Positions 24,480 through 32,522 of a stretch of DNA of 37,015 nucleotides are shown here, in pieces. The position numbers and the translations under genes were made by a program. This DNA comes from Lachnospiraceae bacterium (GTDB taxonomy: Bacteria > Bacillota_A > Clostridia > Lachnospirales > Lachnospiraceae), in contig JAGAUD010000029.1 in NCBI GenBank assembly GCA_017620975.1, positions 1 to 37,015 of the forward strand, written 5' to 3'. The notes under the pieces were generated by a model. It saw only the letters and a list, made by a program, of their open reading frames with translations. It was not told the DNA's origin and searched no databases. How positions within the stretch are numbered: position 1 is the stretch's first letter; every line of letters starts with the position of its first letter.

Positions 24480-25618
24480 ATTCCAACATAGATGCACTGG
24501 GCGTTATTTTCCCGAACAGCTATGATAATCGAGTTCCCGAATTGGTCAGTGAACGCCTTATGGCTTCCATCCCTTTCGCAAGCCGTTATCGTATGATTGA
24601 CTTTTTGTTATCCAGCATGGTGAACTGTGGTATTGATAATATCTCCGTTATCGTGCGTAAAAATTATCGTTCCCTCATGAGACACTTAGGCTCCGGACGT
24701 ACCTGGGATCTTACCCGTAAGAACGGCGGTCTGAACATCGTTCCTCCCTACGCAGAGAAAACCGTAAAGGTTTACAGCGGACGAGTAGAAGCACTTGCAA
24801 GTATTCTGGAATTTCTGAAGGCTCAGAAAGAGAAATACGTTATAATTGCTGACACTAACATTGCAGTCAATTTTGATTTCAACGCCATGTTCAAATCGCA
24901 TATTGAGAGTGGCGCCGATGTCACCATCGCATATAAAAAGGAAGAAATCCCTTACGGCTTCATGAATCTGCAGGCTACGACCACCAGTGAACTGTATTAT
25001 ACCCTGAATCTGGAAGAAGGGCGTGTAAAGGAGATACAGATCAATCCCAAGGAATATGGTCCACAGAACTTTTCCATGAACATTTATCTCACTTCCAGAG
25101 AGTTGCTGATTGAAAAAATTGCAGATGCCTATGTACGCGGATATGCATATTTTGAGCGTGATATTCTGGCTCCCCAGTTGGATACACTGAAGGTATACGG
25201 TTATGAATTTACCGGCTACAGCGCACGTATCAGCGATATCAAGAATTATTTTGATGAAAACATGAAGCTTCTGGATGACGAGAATCTGGACGCATTGTTT
25301 GGTCCCTCTCCTGTCTACACCAAAGTTCGTGATGACAATCCTACCAGATATATCGGTGCTGCTAAGGTGAAAAATGCAATGGTAGCTGACGGTTGTGTCA
25401 TTGAAGGCGAGGTAGAGAACAGCATCCTCTTCCGTGGTGTTAAAATTGGTAAGGGCGCTAAAGTCAAGAATTGTATCCTGATGCAGGATACCGTGATAGA
25501 GGGAAATGCCGAAGTAGAATACATGATTACCGATAAAGAAGTAACCATCACCTCAGGCAAAGCCTTGAAAGGCTCCGACTCCTTCCCTGTATTCGTAGCA
25601 CCCTACAGAACTGTATAA
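24473..25618 (+). CDS. glgD: Glucose-1-phosphate adenylyltransferase subunit GlgD
   Basis: 381 residues. Same fold as GlgC, but the catalytic GGxGSRL loop is replaced by [15 protein letters not shown], as in Firmicute GlgD. GlgD has weak or no activity alone and boosts GlgC in a heterotetramer. Other parts are [41 protein letters not shown], a [16 protein letters not shown] segment and C-terminal hexapeptide repeats ([25 protein letters not shown]). Start and stop codons overlap with glgC, so the two are translationally coupled. Confidence 0.96.
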   Translation: MVNSNIDALGVIFPNSYDNRVPELVSERLMASIPFASRYRMIDFLLSSMVNCGIDNISVIVRKNYRSLMRHLGSGRTWDLTRKNGGLNIVPPYAEKTVKVYSGRVEALASILEFLKAQKEKYVIIADTNIAVNFDFNAMFKSHIESGADVTIAYKKEEIPYGFMNLQATTTSELYYTLNLEEGRVKEIQINPKEYGPQNFSMNIYLTSRELLIEKIADAYVRGYAYFERDILAPQLDTLKVYGYEFTGYSARISDIKNYFDENMKLLDDENLDALFGPSPVYTKVRDDNPTRYIGAAKVKNAMVADGCVIEGEVENSILFRGVKIGKGAKVKNCILMQDTVIEGNAEVEYMITDKEVTITSGKALKGSDSFPVFVAPYRTV

Positions 25619-25660
25619 AATTCCTTCTTTGTAACAATATGAAAACGCTATCATGATACG

Positions 25661-25698
25661 AAAACGCTTTTAGCGCCTATGGCCCTGAAAGCGTTTTT
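25661..25698 (+). terminator. Intrinsic terminator after glgD
   Basis: AAAACGCTTT (25661-25670) with AAAGCGTTTT (25688-25697), then a short T-run. It closes the glgCD unit before the sirtuin gene. Confidence 0.75.
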
Positions 25699-25730
25699 AG
25701 CCTCATCATTTATCGGAAAGGAGATATGCT

Positions 25731-26468
25731 ATGCCTAAATATAAGTCTTACCGGGAATCACTGGAGGAGTTCCAAAAGCTTGTAGCTGCCAGCGATAACA
25801 TCGTCTTCTTTGGTGGCGCGGGCGTGTCCACGGAAAGCGGTATTCCCGACTTCCGCAGTGTAGACGGGCTCTATAACCAGCAATACGATTATCCTCCGGA
25901 AACCATTCTCAGTCACAGTTTCTACTGCCGCAATCCTAAGGAATTTTATCGATTCTATCGCAACAAAATGCTTTTTCTGGATGCTGCCCCCAACGCCGCC
26001 CACAAAAAACTGGCTGAACTGGAACAGCAAGGCAAGCTGAAGGCTGTCATTACCCAGAATATTGACGGCCTGCATCAGGCAGCGGGAAGCAAAACTGTAC
26101 TGGAGTTGCATGGCTCCGTTCTGCGCAATTACTGTGAGCACTGTCATGCTTTCTATGACGTTCACTATATCAAGGATGGCACCGGTGTACCGAAGTGTGA
26201 GAAATGCGGCGGACCTGTGAAGCCGGATGTGGTTCTATATGAAGAAGGGCTGAATCAGAAGACGCTGAATGCCGCAGTTTCTTTCATTGCCCATGCAGAT
26301 ATGCTGATCATCGGCGGCACTTCTCTGGCTGTTTATCCTGCTGCCGGATTAATTGACTATTTCAGCGGTGATAAGTTGGTAGTAATCAATAAGTCCCCGA
26401 CTCCCAGAGACAGCTTTGCTGATCTGGTAATTCAGGGACCTATCGGGGAAGTATTTTCTGTTTTATAA
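25731..26468 (+). CDS. NAD-dependent protein deacylase (sirtuin)
   Basis: 245 residues after AAAGGAGATATGCT. Sir2 motifs are all present: GGAGVSTESGIPDFRS (28-43), TQNIDGLH (108-115), catalytic His127 in LHGS, zinc ligands Cys135, 138, 156 and 159, PDVVLYEE, and GGTSLAVYPAA for NAD binding. It removes acyl groups from protein lysines and releases nicotinamide. It sits behind the glgD terminator and has no obvious partner nearby. The bacterial gene is often called cobB. Confidence 0.95.
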   Translation: MPKYKSYRESLEEFQKLVAASDNIVFFGGAGVSTESGIPDFRSVDGLYNQQYDYPPETILSHSFYCRNPKEFYRFYRNKMLFLDAAPNAAHKKLAELEQQGKLKAVITQNIDGLHQAAGSKTVLELHGSVLRNYCEHCHAFYDVHYIKDGTGVPKCEKCGGPVKPDVVLYEEGLNQKTLNAAVSFIAHADMLIIGGTSLAVYPAAGLIDYFSGDKLVVINKSPTPRDSFADLVIQGPIGEVFSVL

Positions 26469-26481
26469 CACTTTTAGCATT

Positions 26482-26524
26482 CAGGTGGCTGATGAGTTAT
26501 CCATCAACTGCCTGTTTTCTTTAA
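26482..26524 (+). terminator. Terminator between the sirtuin and amidase genes
   Basis: CAGG...TGATG with CATCA...CCTG (with wobbles in the middle), followed by TTTTCTTT. It reaches into the 3' end of the convergent amidase gene. Confidence 0.55.
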
Positions 26525-27511
26525 AGTACTGTCTTTTGCAGTATTATCTTTCGAAGTCTCGTCCTGCTCTGAAGCCCCATCTTCCGCAGCTTCCTCCTCT
26601 TCTGCAATTTTCTCTAATCCACGAAGAATACCGGCCGAAAGCTCTTCTGCGAGAGTCTGCTGGTATGATGCACTGTTCAGCTTCTTACACTCCGAAGCAT
26701 TTGTCATAAATCCCATTTCAACCAAAATAGCCGGTGCCTCGGTATGTTCAGTAACGTAATAAGTTTCCTCTCGATAACTGCGGCTTGAAATATCCTTGCA
26801 TTGCTTGATTACTTCCATGAGATACTTTGCATATTCCTCTCCCGGTTCACTGCCTTCGGGATAATAACATTCCAATCCTTTTATAGAACTATCATCCTCA
26901 TAAGAATTGCAATGAATGCTCACAAACAGATCAGCGGCTTCTTCGTTTGCGATATCAACACGCTCCTGCAGCTGCAGGAACACATCTGTATCTCTGGTCA
27001 TGACTACATTCACACCCTGCTCCTCCAGAATCTCCTGCATTAGCTTTACAACGCTCAGATTGATGTTTTTCTCATAAACTTTTCCGACCTCTGTACCAAC
27101 GTCTTTTCCACCATGACCGGCATCCAGTACAACAGTCCATCCTTCTTCTTCGGTTTCATCCTTGCCTAAGTCTTTCTTCGTATCCGTCTTCTCAGTATCA
27201 TTTAAAGAAGAGTCTTCTCCTATCACCTCTGCCCCGAAAACAGCCCCGGCGTTTGAAGCGACCTCCTGTTTATTAATATCCAGAATTTCAATTGTAGCAG
27301 CATCCTGATTCTGCAAGTTCTGAATACTGACGGTCTCCTGCTTATCGCCTGACAGCAAATCGCGCACATACAAAAATCCGCACCCCATCAATACGACAAT
27401 TCCGACAAATGCCAACGCAATTGATGCTCTGACAATATATGCAAGCGCGATGCGCCGTTTGCTGTGATGTCTGTAGTGCCTTCTTTTTCTTCTGTATTCA
27501 GCCTGTGTCAT
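26504..27511 (-). CDS. N-acetylmuramoyl-L-alanine amidase, membrane-anchored (Amidase_3)
   Basis: 335 residues. The first 20 residues are very basic, followed by one membrane helix (about 22-48) and an acidic, Thr/Asp-rich linker (about 95-124). The zinc amidase domain (125-320) has LDAGHGGKD (His133), EKNINL (Glu147), SIHCNS (His200) and VEMGFMTN (Glu265), a full set of ligand and catalytic residues. It cleaves the bond between muramic acid and L-alanine in peptidoglycan, outside the membrane. The C-terminus is a charged, low-complexity tail. It may act in cell separation, sporulation or wall turnover. Confidence 0.93.
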   Translation of the reverse strand: MTQAEYRRKRRHYRHHSKRRIALAYIVRASIALAFVGIVVLMGCGFLYVRDLLSGDKQETVSIQNLQNQDAATIEILDINKQEVASNAGAVFGAEVIGEDSSLNDTEKTDTKKDLGKDETEEEGWTVVLDAGHGGKDVGTEVGKVYEKNINLSVVKLMQEILEEQGVNVVMTRDTDVFLQLQERVDIANEEAADLFVSIHCNSYEDDSSIKGLECYYPEGSEPGEEYAKYLMEVIKQCKDISSRSYREETYYVTEHTEAPAILVEMGFMTNASECKKLNSASYQQTLAEELSAGILRGLEKIAEEEEAAEDGASEQDETSKDNTAKDSTLKKTGS

Positions 27512-27883
27512 TGGTTCTGTTCCCCTAACCTCTATGTACTTTTTTGCTATTATTCCAGATGGTTGTGTCTAATTTGTATCTTACAACCGCAACCCGAAAG
27601 AATTCAACTCATTTGCCTTCTCCTCACGTGAAATAATTTCCAAATTTTATTCTACCACATTCAAGAGCTTAGCGCAACGCACAAAAAATCAGCCGATGCT
27701 GTACTAAGCTTCACCGACCAAACGTGAGTGGTAGTTTTCAAAAGAAGTGTCCCTTATTGTGATAAAGTAAATTCTCCATCATTCTGACGATGAATGATGG
27801 AGAATTTATTTTGCTTATTTAGTACCCACACCAATTTTCAAACCTAACGTGTTGAGTATATCCGGAAGGATACTTTCATATAA
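27512..27883. other. Gene-free region between the amidase and phosphatase genes
   Basis: It holds the hairpin listed separately, the amidase ribosome site (AGGGGAACAGAACC) and AT-rich DNA. No ORF with a usable ribosome site was seen. Confidence 0.5.
27768..27808 (-). terminator. Long hairpin at the end of the glycerol-3-phosphate operon
   Basis: Perfect 17-bp stem (27768-27784 with 27792-27808, core CTCCATCATTC) and a 7-nt loop. T-rich sequence follows in both directions. Probable terminator of the leftward glp operon. Confidence 0.65.
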
Positions 27884-28678
27884 TTATTCCTGCTTCAGGT
27901 CATTCAGAACCTGTCTAATATTATCATAAATAAATTCCGGCTTCACATCGCTTGCAGCCACATCCTCCATGGTTCCTTCTCCGCTGAGCACAAAGATAGA
28001 ACTGATACCGGCGTTGACACCACAGGCTATATCTGTATAAAGACGATCTCCCATAACGGCTGTCTCTTCCGGTTTAAACCCAGTCTTCTCCATCGCAAGC
28101 AGAGCCATCGTAGGCTCAGGTTTGCCGATAAATATAGGCTTACGCTTCGTGGCATTGAAAAGCATCTGGCTCACAGAGCCACAGTCCGGTACGTAGCCGT
28201 ACCAGGTAGGGCATACCCAGTCAGGATTGGTGGCAATGTAATCCACACCTTTATTCAGCAGGATACATGCATCCTCCAGCTTCCGGAAAGTAAGCTCTGT
28301 ATCAAACCCCATGCACAGGCAGTCGATATCATCTTCCAACTTATCTGTTATAGGAAGGCCTGCGTCCTTAAGCTGTTCTTTGAAAGAAGTAGTACCGAAA
28401 GCATAAATCTTATGATACTGTTTCTTCTCCAGATACAACACGGTAGCGTTAGTGGAGGTCAGGAAATCCTCTCCCGTTGTAGCAATCCCCAGCTTGCCCA
28501 GCTTTTCGATGTACTTATCCACACTCTTGGAGGAATTGTTGGTCAGGAAAATATATCTTCCTCCGATACCCTTGACATATTCCAGAAAATCCATGGTACC
28601 GTCAAACAGATCATCATCCAAGTAAATGGTACCGTCCATATCAAGTAAAAACAATTTCTTATTCTTTAATGTACTCAA
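27884..28678 (-). CDS. HAD-IIA family sugar/polyol phosphatase (NagD-like)
   Basis: About 264 residues from a TTG at 28678, whose TTGA overlaps the glpP stop and follows AAGGAAAGAGAAGAG. A GTG at 28699 is the alternative. HAD motifs: I LFLLDMDGTIYLDD, II FLTNNSS, III-IV GKPEPTMALLAM and AVMGDRLYTDIACGVNAG. The cap region between motifs II and III is of the HAD-IIA type. Relatives dephosphorylate small metabolites such as glycerol-3-phosphate, phosphoglycolate or nucleotides. As last gene of a glycerol-3-phosphate operon, glycerol-3-phosphate is a fair guess for the substrate. Confidence 0.88.
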   Translation of the reverse strand: MSTLKNKKLFLLDMDGTIYLDDDLFDGTMDFLEYVKGIGGRYIFLTNNSSKSVDKYIEKLGKLGIATTGEDFLTSTNATVLYLEKKQYHKIYAFGTTSFKEQLKDAGLPITDKLEDDIDCLCMGFDTELTFRKLEDACILLNKGVDYIATNPDWVCPTWYGYVPDCGSVSQMLFNATKRKPIFIGKPEPTMALLAMEKTGFKPEETAVMGDRLYTDIACGVNAGISSIFVLSGEGTMEDVAASDVKPEFIYDNIRQVLNDLKQE

Positions 28679-29214
28679 CTCTTCTCTTTCCTTCCCCACA
28701 ATTCCGGTCTGCTGGTTGAAATGCCGGAAGCACCGCTGTGAACTGCTTCCTCGATTTCCTTCCTGGTCTCTATGAGTCCACCGGCGATAATCGGTATATT
28801 CAGGCTTGCTTTCAGCTCAGCAATTACCTTAGTCACGATTCCCGGCATGATTTCAATCATATCCGGTCGGGATGCTTTGATTGCTTCCAAGGTGGTATTC
28901 ACAGAGTGAGAATCTACGATAAAGAAACGCTGCACTGTAAAAAGCCCTGCTTCTCTTGCAGCCTTAATAATATTCACCCTTGTGCTGATAACTCCGTCCA
29001 CACCCATTTTCTTCACATAAACAAGACCGGGCTTATCCTTTCCCAGACCTTCCGCCAAATCCATATGGAGGAAGATTTTCTTGCCGGACGCATGGACTGC
29101 CCGGACTGTATCCTCCAGAGTCAGGATATTGGGATTCAGGCAAAATATCAGCTTTACTTGAGAACGCCTTGCCGCTTCCAGCTCCTGCTCCGTTCTTACC
29201 GCTGCTATGATCAT
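28675..29214 (-). CDS. glpP: Glycerol-3-phosphate-responsive antiterminator
   Basis: 179 residues after AGGAGACAAAA. It matches GlpP: FCLNPNILTLEDTVRAVHASGKKIFLHMDLAEGLGKDKPGLVYVKKMGVDGVISTR, VQRFFIVDSHSVNT, PDMIEIMPGI and IIAGGLI. In Bacillus, GlpP bound to glycerol-3-phosphate prevents termination in glp leaders. Here it is the fourth gene of an operon whose leader carries a strong terminator, so it probably controls its own operon. The fold is a TIM barrel binding the phosphate; the RNA contact is less well defined. Confidence 0.93.
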   Translation of the reverse strand: MIIAAVRTEQELEAARRSQVKLIFCLNPNILTLEDTVRAVHASGKKIFLHMDLAEGLGKDKPGLVYVKKMGVDGVISTRVNIIKAAREAGLFTVQRFFIVDSHSVNTTLEAIKASRPDMIEIMPGIVTKVIAELKASLNIPIIAGGLIETRKEIEEAVHSGASGISTSRPELWGRKEKS

Positions 29215-29245
29215 TTTTGTCTCCTAATGCCTCAAGCGGACATAC

Positions 29246-29587
29246 TTATGCATTTTCGGTTGCAACAACATTGCTTCCGAATACATCCTCTATTATGACA
29301 TCTCCGATGTGAATTGGCAAGTGTGCAGTTGCAGAATTAATCATTTTCATGCATTCGAACATCTTAGCCTTAGGAATCGGACGGTCAGTCTTTACAGAAA
29401 TGACACGTCCGTCTTCACAGCGTACGGTACTGGTAATGGTTCTCATGGGATTGCAGCACTCATCTTCTGCATACTTTACACCACGAGGGCAGCTGTTACC
29501 GGTAACGCTAAGTACTTTGCCATCTTCTATCTCTACTTTCAGTCCACACCCTCTGGGGCAGATGATACATGTCAATTCTCGCGTCAT
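29246..29587 (-). CDS. DUF1667 family Cys-rich protein
   Basis: 113 residues. Cys motifs are CIICPRGCGLKV (residues 7-18) and SCPRGVKYAEDECC (about 32-45), followed by VRCEDGRVISVKTDRPIPKAKM. The start codon lies one base after the stop of the FAD/NAD oxidoreductase gene, so the two are translationally coupled. DUF1667 proteins regularly accompany such glycerol-3-phosphate dehydrogenase-like pairs and probably form an iron-sulfur or electron-transfer subunit, but the biochemistry is not settled. Confidence 0.88.
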   Translation of the reverse strand: MTRELTCIICPRGCGLKVEIEDGKVLSVTGNSCPRGVKYAEDECCNPMRTITSTVRCEDGRVISVKTDRPIPKAKMFECMKMINSATAHLPIHIGDVIIEDVFGSNVVATENA

Positions 29588-29588
29588 C

Positions 29589-30830
29589 TTAATTTACCTC
29601 CAATTCAAAATGCAGTTCTGCGGCATTTTCAAATGCAGCACTCTTCAATACGATACTTTCCATCTCACCGGGTGCCACTTTCAGCTTCTTTCTGCTGAAT
29701 ACCTTTTCCTGCTTATCATCATATACGTTAATGGTTACATTGTGGTAAATGTCTGCCACGCGGAAGAATACGGAAATATCCTTCTTCTCAGTGATCACCT
29801 GAGGTACTGTATAGCGGATCTTGCCATCGGTGTTCACGGGGATATGTACTTTCTCTGCCTGATTCTGACCTAAAATATATTCAGCTGCGCTCTTACCTGC
29901 AATCTCAGATTCCTCGGATACATAGTCTACCAGGTCATGTACGTGCAGTACGTTACCGCATGCAAAGATACCTTCTACAGAGGTCTGTCTGTTCTGATCT
30001 ACAACAGCGCCGCTGGTAACGCGGTCCAGGTTCACTCCGGCAGACTTGGAAAGTTCATTTTCAGGTATCAGTCCTACGGACAAAAGTAAGGTATCGCAGG
30101 GGATATATTCCTCCGTTTGGGGAATGGGCTTACGACGCTCATCTACTTTGGCAATGGTAACGCCTTCCAGTCTCTCACGACCGTGAATCTTTACTACAGT
30201 ATGGCTCAATTTCAGCGGAATGTTGAAATCGTTCAGACACTGCTCGATATTTCTTACAAGACCGCCGGAGTAAGGCATCAGTTCGCAGACTGCATGTACT
30301 TTAGCACCTTCCAACGTCATACGTCTTGCCATAATCAGACCGATATCACCGGAACCCAGGATAACGACTTCTTTACCCGGCATATAACCCATACGGTTTA
30401 CGTACTTCTGAGCGGTACCAGCGCTGTAGATACCTGCCGGACGTGTTCCGGGAATGTTCAGCGCGCCCTTGGAACGCTCTCTGCAGCCCATAGCCAGAAT
30501 GACAGCCTTGGCCTGAATCCGGAAAATACCGTCTTCTTCGTTGGTAGCTGTGATCACTTTGTCTTCTGTAATATCCAGAACCATGGTGCCCAGTTTTACG
30601 GGAATACCCAGTTCCTGCACCTTCTGCTCATATTTCCATGCATATTCAGGTCCTGTCAATTCTTCCCCAAATTTGTGCAGACCGAAACCGTTGTGGATAC
30701 ACTGCTGCAGAATACCGCCCAGTGCCTTATCTCTCTCCAGAATCAGGATATCTCTGATACCGTTTTCATACGCTGCCACTGCCGCACTCATACCTGCAGG
30801 GCCGCCGCCTATAATTACCAGTTCTGTCAT
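29589..30830 (-). CDS. FAD/NAD(P)-binding oxidoreductase, partner of the GlpA-like dehydrogenase
   Basis: 413 residues. FAD-binding motif GGGPAGMSAAVAAYENG (about 8-24), then ILERDKALGGILQQCIHNGFG, a GCRERSKGALNIPGTRPAGIY segment, a second nucleotide-binding motif (VVILGSGDIGLIMARRMTLEG) and a C-terminal FAD motif (SVEGIFACGNVLHVHDLVDYVSEES). It resembles HcnB/opine-oxidase-type subunits that work with a BFD-type [2Fe-2S] partner. The gene follows the GlpA-like gene by 2 nt and precedes DUF1667 by 1 nt, so a three-protein complex passing electrons from glycerol-3-phosphate towards NAD or another carrier is likely. Confidence 0.9.
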   Translation of the reverse strand: MTELVIIGGGPAGMSAAVAAYENGIRDILILERDKALGGILQQCIHNGFGLHKFGEELTGPEYAWKYEQKVQELGIPVKLGTMVLDITEDKVITATNEEDGIFRIQAKAVILAMGCRERSKGALNIPGTRPAGIYSAGTAQKYVNRMGYMPGKEVVILGSGDIGLIMARRMTLEGAKVHAVCELMPYSGGLVRNIEQCLNDFNIPLKLSHTVVKIHGRERLEGVTIAKVDERRKPIPQTEEYIPCDTLLLSVGLIPENELSKSAGVNLDRVTSGAVVDQNRQTSVEGIFACGNVLHVHDLVDYVSEESEIAGKSAAEYILGQNQAEKVHIPVNTDGKIRYTVPQVITEKKDISVFFRVADIYHNVTINVYDDKQEKVFSRKKLKVAPGEMESIVLKSAAFENAAELHFELEVN

Positions 30831-30832
30831 GT

Positions 30833-32269
30833 CTACACCTCCTCTTTTGTCCTGGACACATTCACATAGGAATTACGGCCGGACTTGGTTACCTGTTCAA
30901 TGGGAATATTTCTTTCCTGTGCAATCAGTTCCACAATGTGAGGAGAACAGAAACCACCCTGGCAACGTCCCATCTGTGCTCTTGTTCTTCTCTTGACACC
31001 ATCTAAATCCAATGCTTTCGGATTGGTCCGCAGTGCTGCCAGAATTTCTCCTTCGGAGATGCCTTCACAACGGCATACGATCTTACCGTAAGCTTTATCT
31101 TTCTTGATGACTTCCATCTTCTCTTCTATGGAAGCTTCTCTGAAGTGATGCATAGGCGCCCTGTAAGGATTGAAATCTGCCTTAGGTGCCAGCACAACAC
31201 CCTGCTCAGCCACCATATTTGCTACGTATTCTGCAATAGCAGGAGATGCAGACAGACCGGGAGATTCTACACCTGCTACATTGATGAAGCCTTCTACCGG
31301 AGCGGTGATGATGAAATCACCGGTGCTTCCTACTGCACGCAGACCACAGAAAGAAGTAATGGTCTTTCCAAAAGGAACGGTGCTTACGTTTTCCAAAGCT
31401 TCCTTAATGATCTTGTCAAAGCCTTCCTGTGTGGTGGAAGTGTCCTGCTTGTCAGTCATATCTACAGAAGTAGGACCGGTCAGCAGATTGCCGTCAACAG
31501 TAGGTGTTACCAGAATACCTTTACCCATCTTGGAAGGTGTTCTGAAGATTGTGTGGGAAACCATTCCGCCGCACTCTTTATCTAAAAGGATGTATTCACC
31601 ACGTCTGGGATGAACAGTAAAGGAAGTATCTCCTACCATACCTGCAATTTTGTCAGTATACAGACCGGCTGCATTGATCACTACCTTAGCCTGTACTTTC
31701 TGTCCGTCTGCTGCCGTGATTTCATAAGCATCTTCCTTCTTATCAATGCAGCTCACTTCAAAGCTGCGCAGAAGCTCTGCACCATTGTCCATGGCATTGC
31801 CTACTGCAGCAATGGTCAATTCATAAGGGCAGATGATAGCACCGGTAGGTGCATCCAGAGCACATTCTACGTTTTCAGAAAGATTTGGCTCCATTGCATG
31901 AAGTTCCTCTTTTTCTACGATGCGCAGATTTTTTACACCATTGGCCTGACCTCTCTTTAATAGAGTCTCAATACCCTTTCTGTCCTCTTCTCCAAAACCG
32001 ATAACCAAAGAACCGTTCTTTTTATATTTTACGCCCAGCTCTTTCGCTACCTGCTCCATCATTTCAGAACCACGCACATTCAGCTTTGCCTTAAGCGTCC
32101 CCTCCTCTGCGTCAAATCCTGCATGAACAATAGCAGAATTTGCTCTGGTGGCTCCCATCGCTACATCATTTTCTTTTTCCAGGATACAGATCTTCAGATC
32201 ATATCTGGACAGTTCTCTTGCAATCATACCGCCGATTACACCGGCACCGATTACCGCAACATCAAACAT
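30833..32269 (-). CDS. glpA: Glycerol-3-phosphate dehydrogenase-like FAD enzyme with C-terminal [2Fe-2S] domain
   Basis: 478-479 residues from the ATG at 32269 (MFDVAVIGAGVIGGMIARELS), after AAGGAGAAAAGCC. The DAO-type FAD fold has GxGxxG, ATRANSAIVHAGFD, PTGAIICPYELTIA, HPRRGEYILLD and RAVGSTGDFII. The C-terminal BFD-like domain has four Cys in the order CRC (400, 402) and CQGGFC (437, 442), predicted to bind [2Fe-2S]. Relatives oxidise glycerol-3-phosphate to dihydroxyacetone phosphate. It is the first gene of the operon and lies behind a GlpP-type leader terminator, which supports that substrate. Confidence 0.9.
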   Translation of the reverse strand: MFDVAVIGAGVIGGMIARELSRYDLKICILEKENDVAMGATRANSAIVHAGFDAEEGTLKAKLNVRGSEMMEQVAKELGVKYKKNGSLVIGFGEEDRKGIETLLKRGQANGVKNLRIVEKEELHAMEPNLSENVECALDAPTGAIICPYELTIAAVGNAMDNGAELLRSFEVSCIDKKEDAYEITAADGQKVQAKVVINAAGLYTDKIAGMVGDTSFTVHPRRGEYILLDKECGGMVSHTIFRTPSKMGKGILVTPTVDGNLLTGPTSVDMTDKQDTSTTQEGFDKIIKEALENVSTVPFGKTITSFCGLRAVGSTGDFIITAPVEGFINVAGVESPGLSASPAIAEYVANMVAEQGVVLAPKADFNPYRAPMHHFREASIEEKMEVIKKDKAYGKIVCRCEGISEGEILAALRTNPKALDLDGVKRRTRAQMGRCQGGFCSPHIVELIAQERNIPIEQVTKSGRNSYVNVSRTKEEV

Positions 32270-32393
32270 GGCTTTTCTCCTTCCCATTCTCACTACAATT
32301 CTTCAATATATTGAATTCCGGGGCGGTTTGCTCTGCGCTGATTGCGCTGCGCTGTCCGCCTTGCTTTGTACCCAGAACCCCAATTCATGGCAC

Positions 32394-32444
32394 AAAAAAA
32401 GACGCAACAAAACGAAGAGGTCGCCCTCTGGTTTTGATACGTCT
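32394..32444 (-). terminator. Leader terminator (probable GlpP-controlled attenuator)
   Basis: Read leftwards: AGACG, AAAAC and AGAGG arms pair with CCTCT, GTTTT and CGTCT around GCGA, followed by seven T. It lies about 15 nt after the predicted transcription start and about 125 nt before the GlpA-like gene. Without antitermination it would stop most transcripts. GlpP with glycerol-3-phosphate is the obvious candidate to release it. Confidence 0.8.
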
Positions 32445-32465
32445 CCTAATCTCTGTATCGGGTTC

Positions 32466-32494
32466 ATTATAGCATTGTGATCAAAATTTGTCAA
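32466..32494 (-). promoter_or_regulatory. Consensus promoter of the glycerol-3-phosphate operon
   Basis: Read leftwards: TTGACA (32494-32489), 17-nt spacer ending in TGC, TATAAT (32471-32466). Both hexamers are perfect and the -10 is extended. Such a strong constitutive promoter fits control by leader termination. Confidence 0.85.
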
Positions 32495-32522
32495 CTACCG
32501 CGCAGAACAAACTCAAAATTGT

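Noticed and set aside
27821..27883. In-frame extension after the HAD phosphatase stop, reading LYESILPDILNTLGLKIGVGTK
   Set aside because: It looks protein-like but is only 21-22 codons long, has no start and lies behind a normal stop; probably chance.
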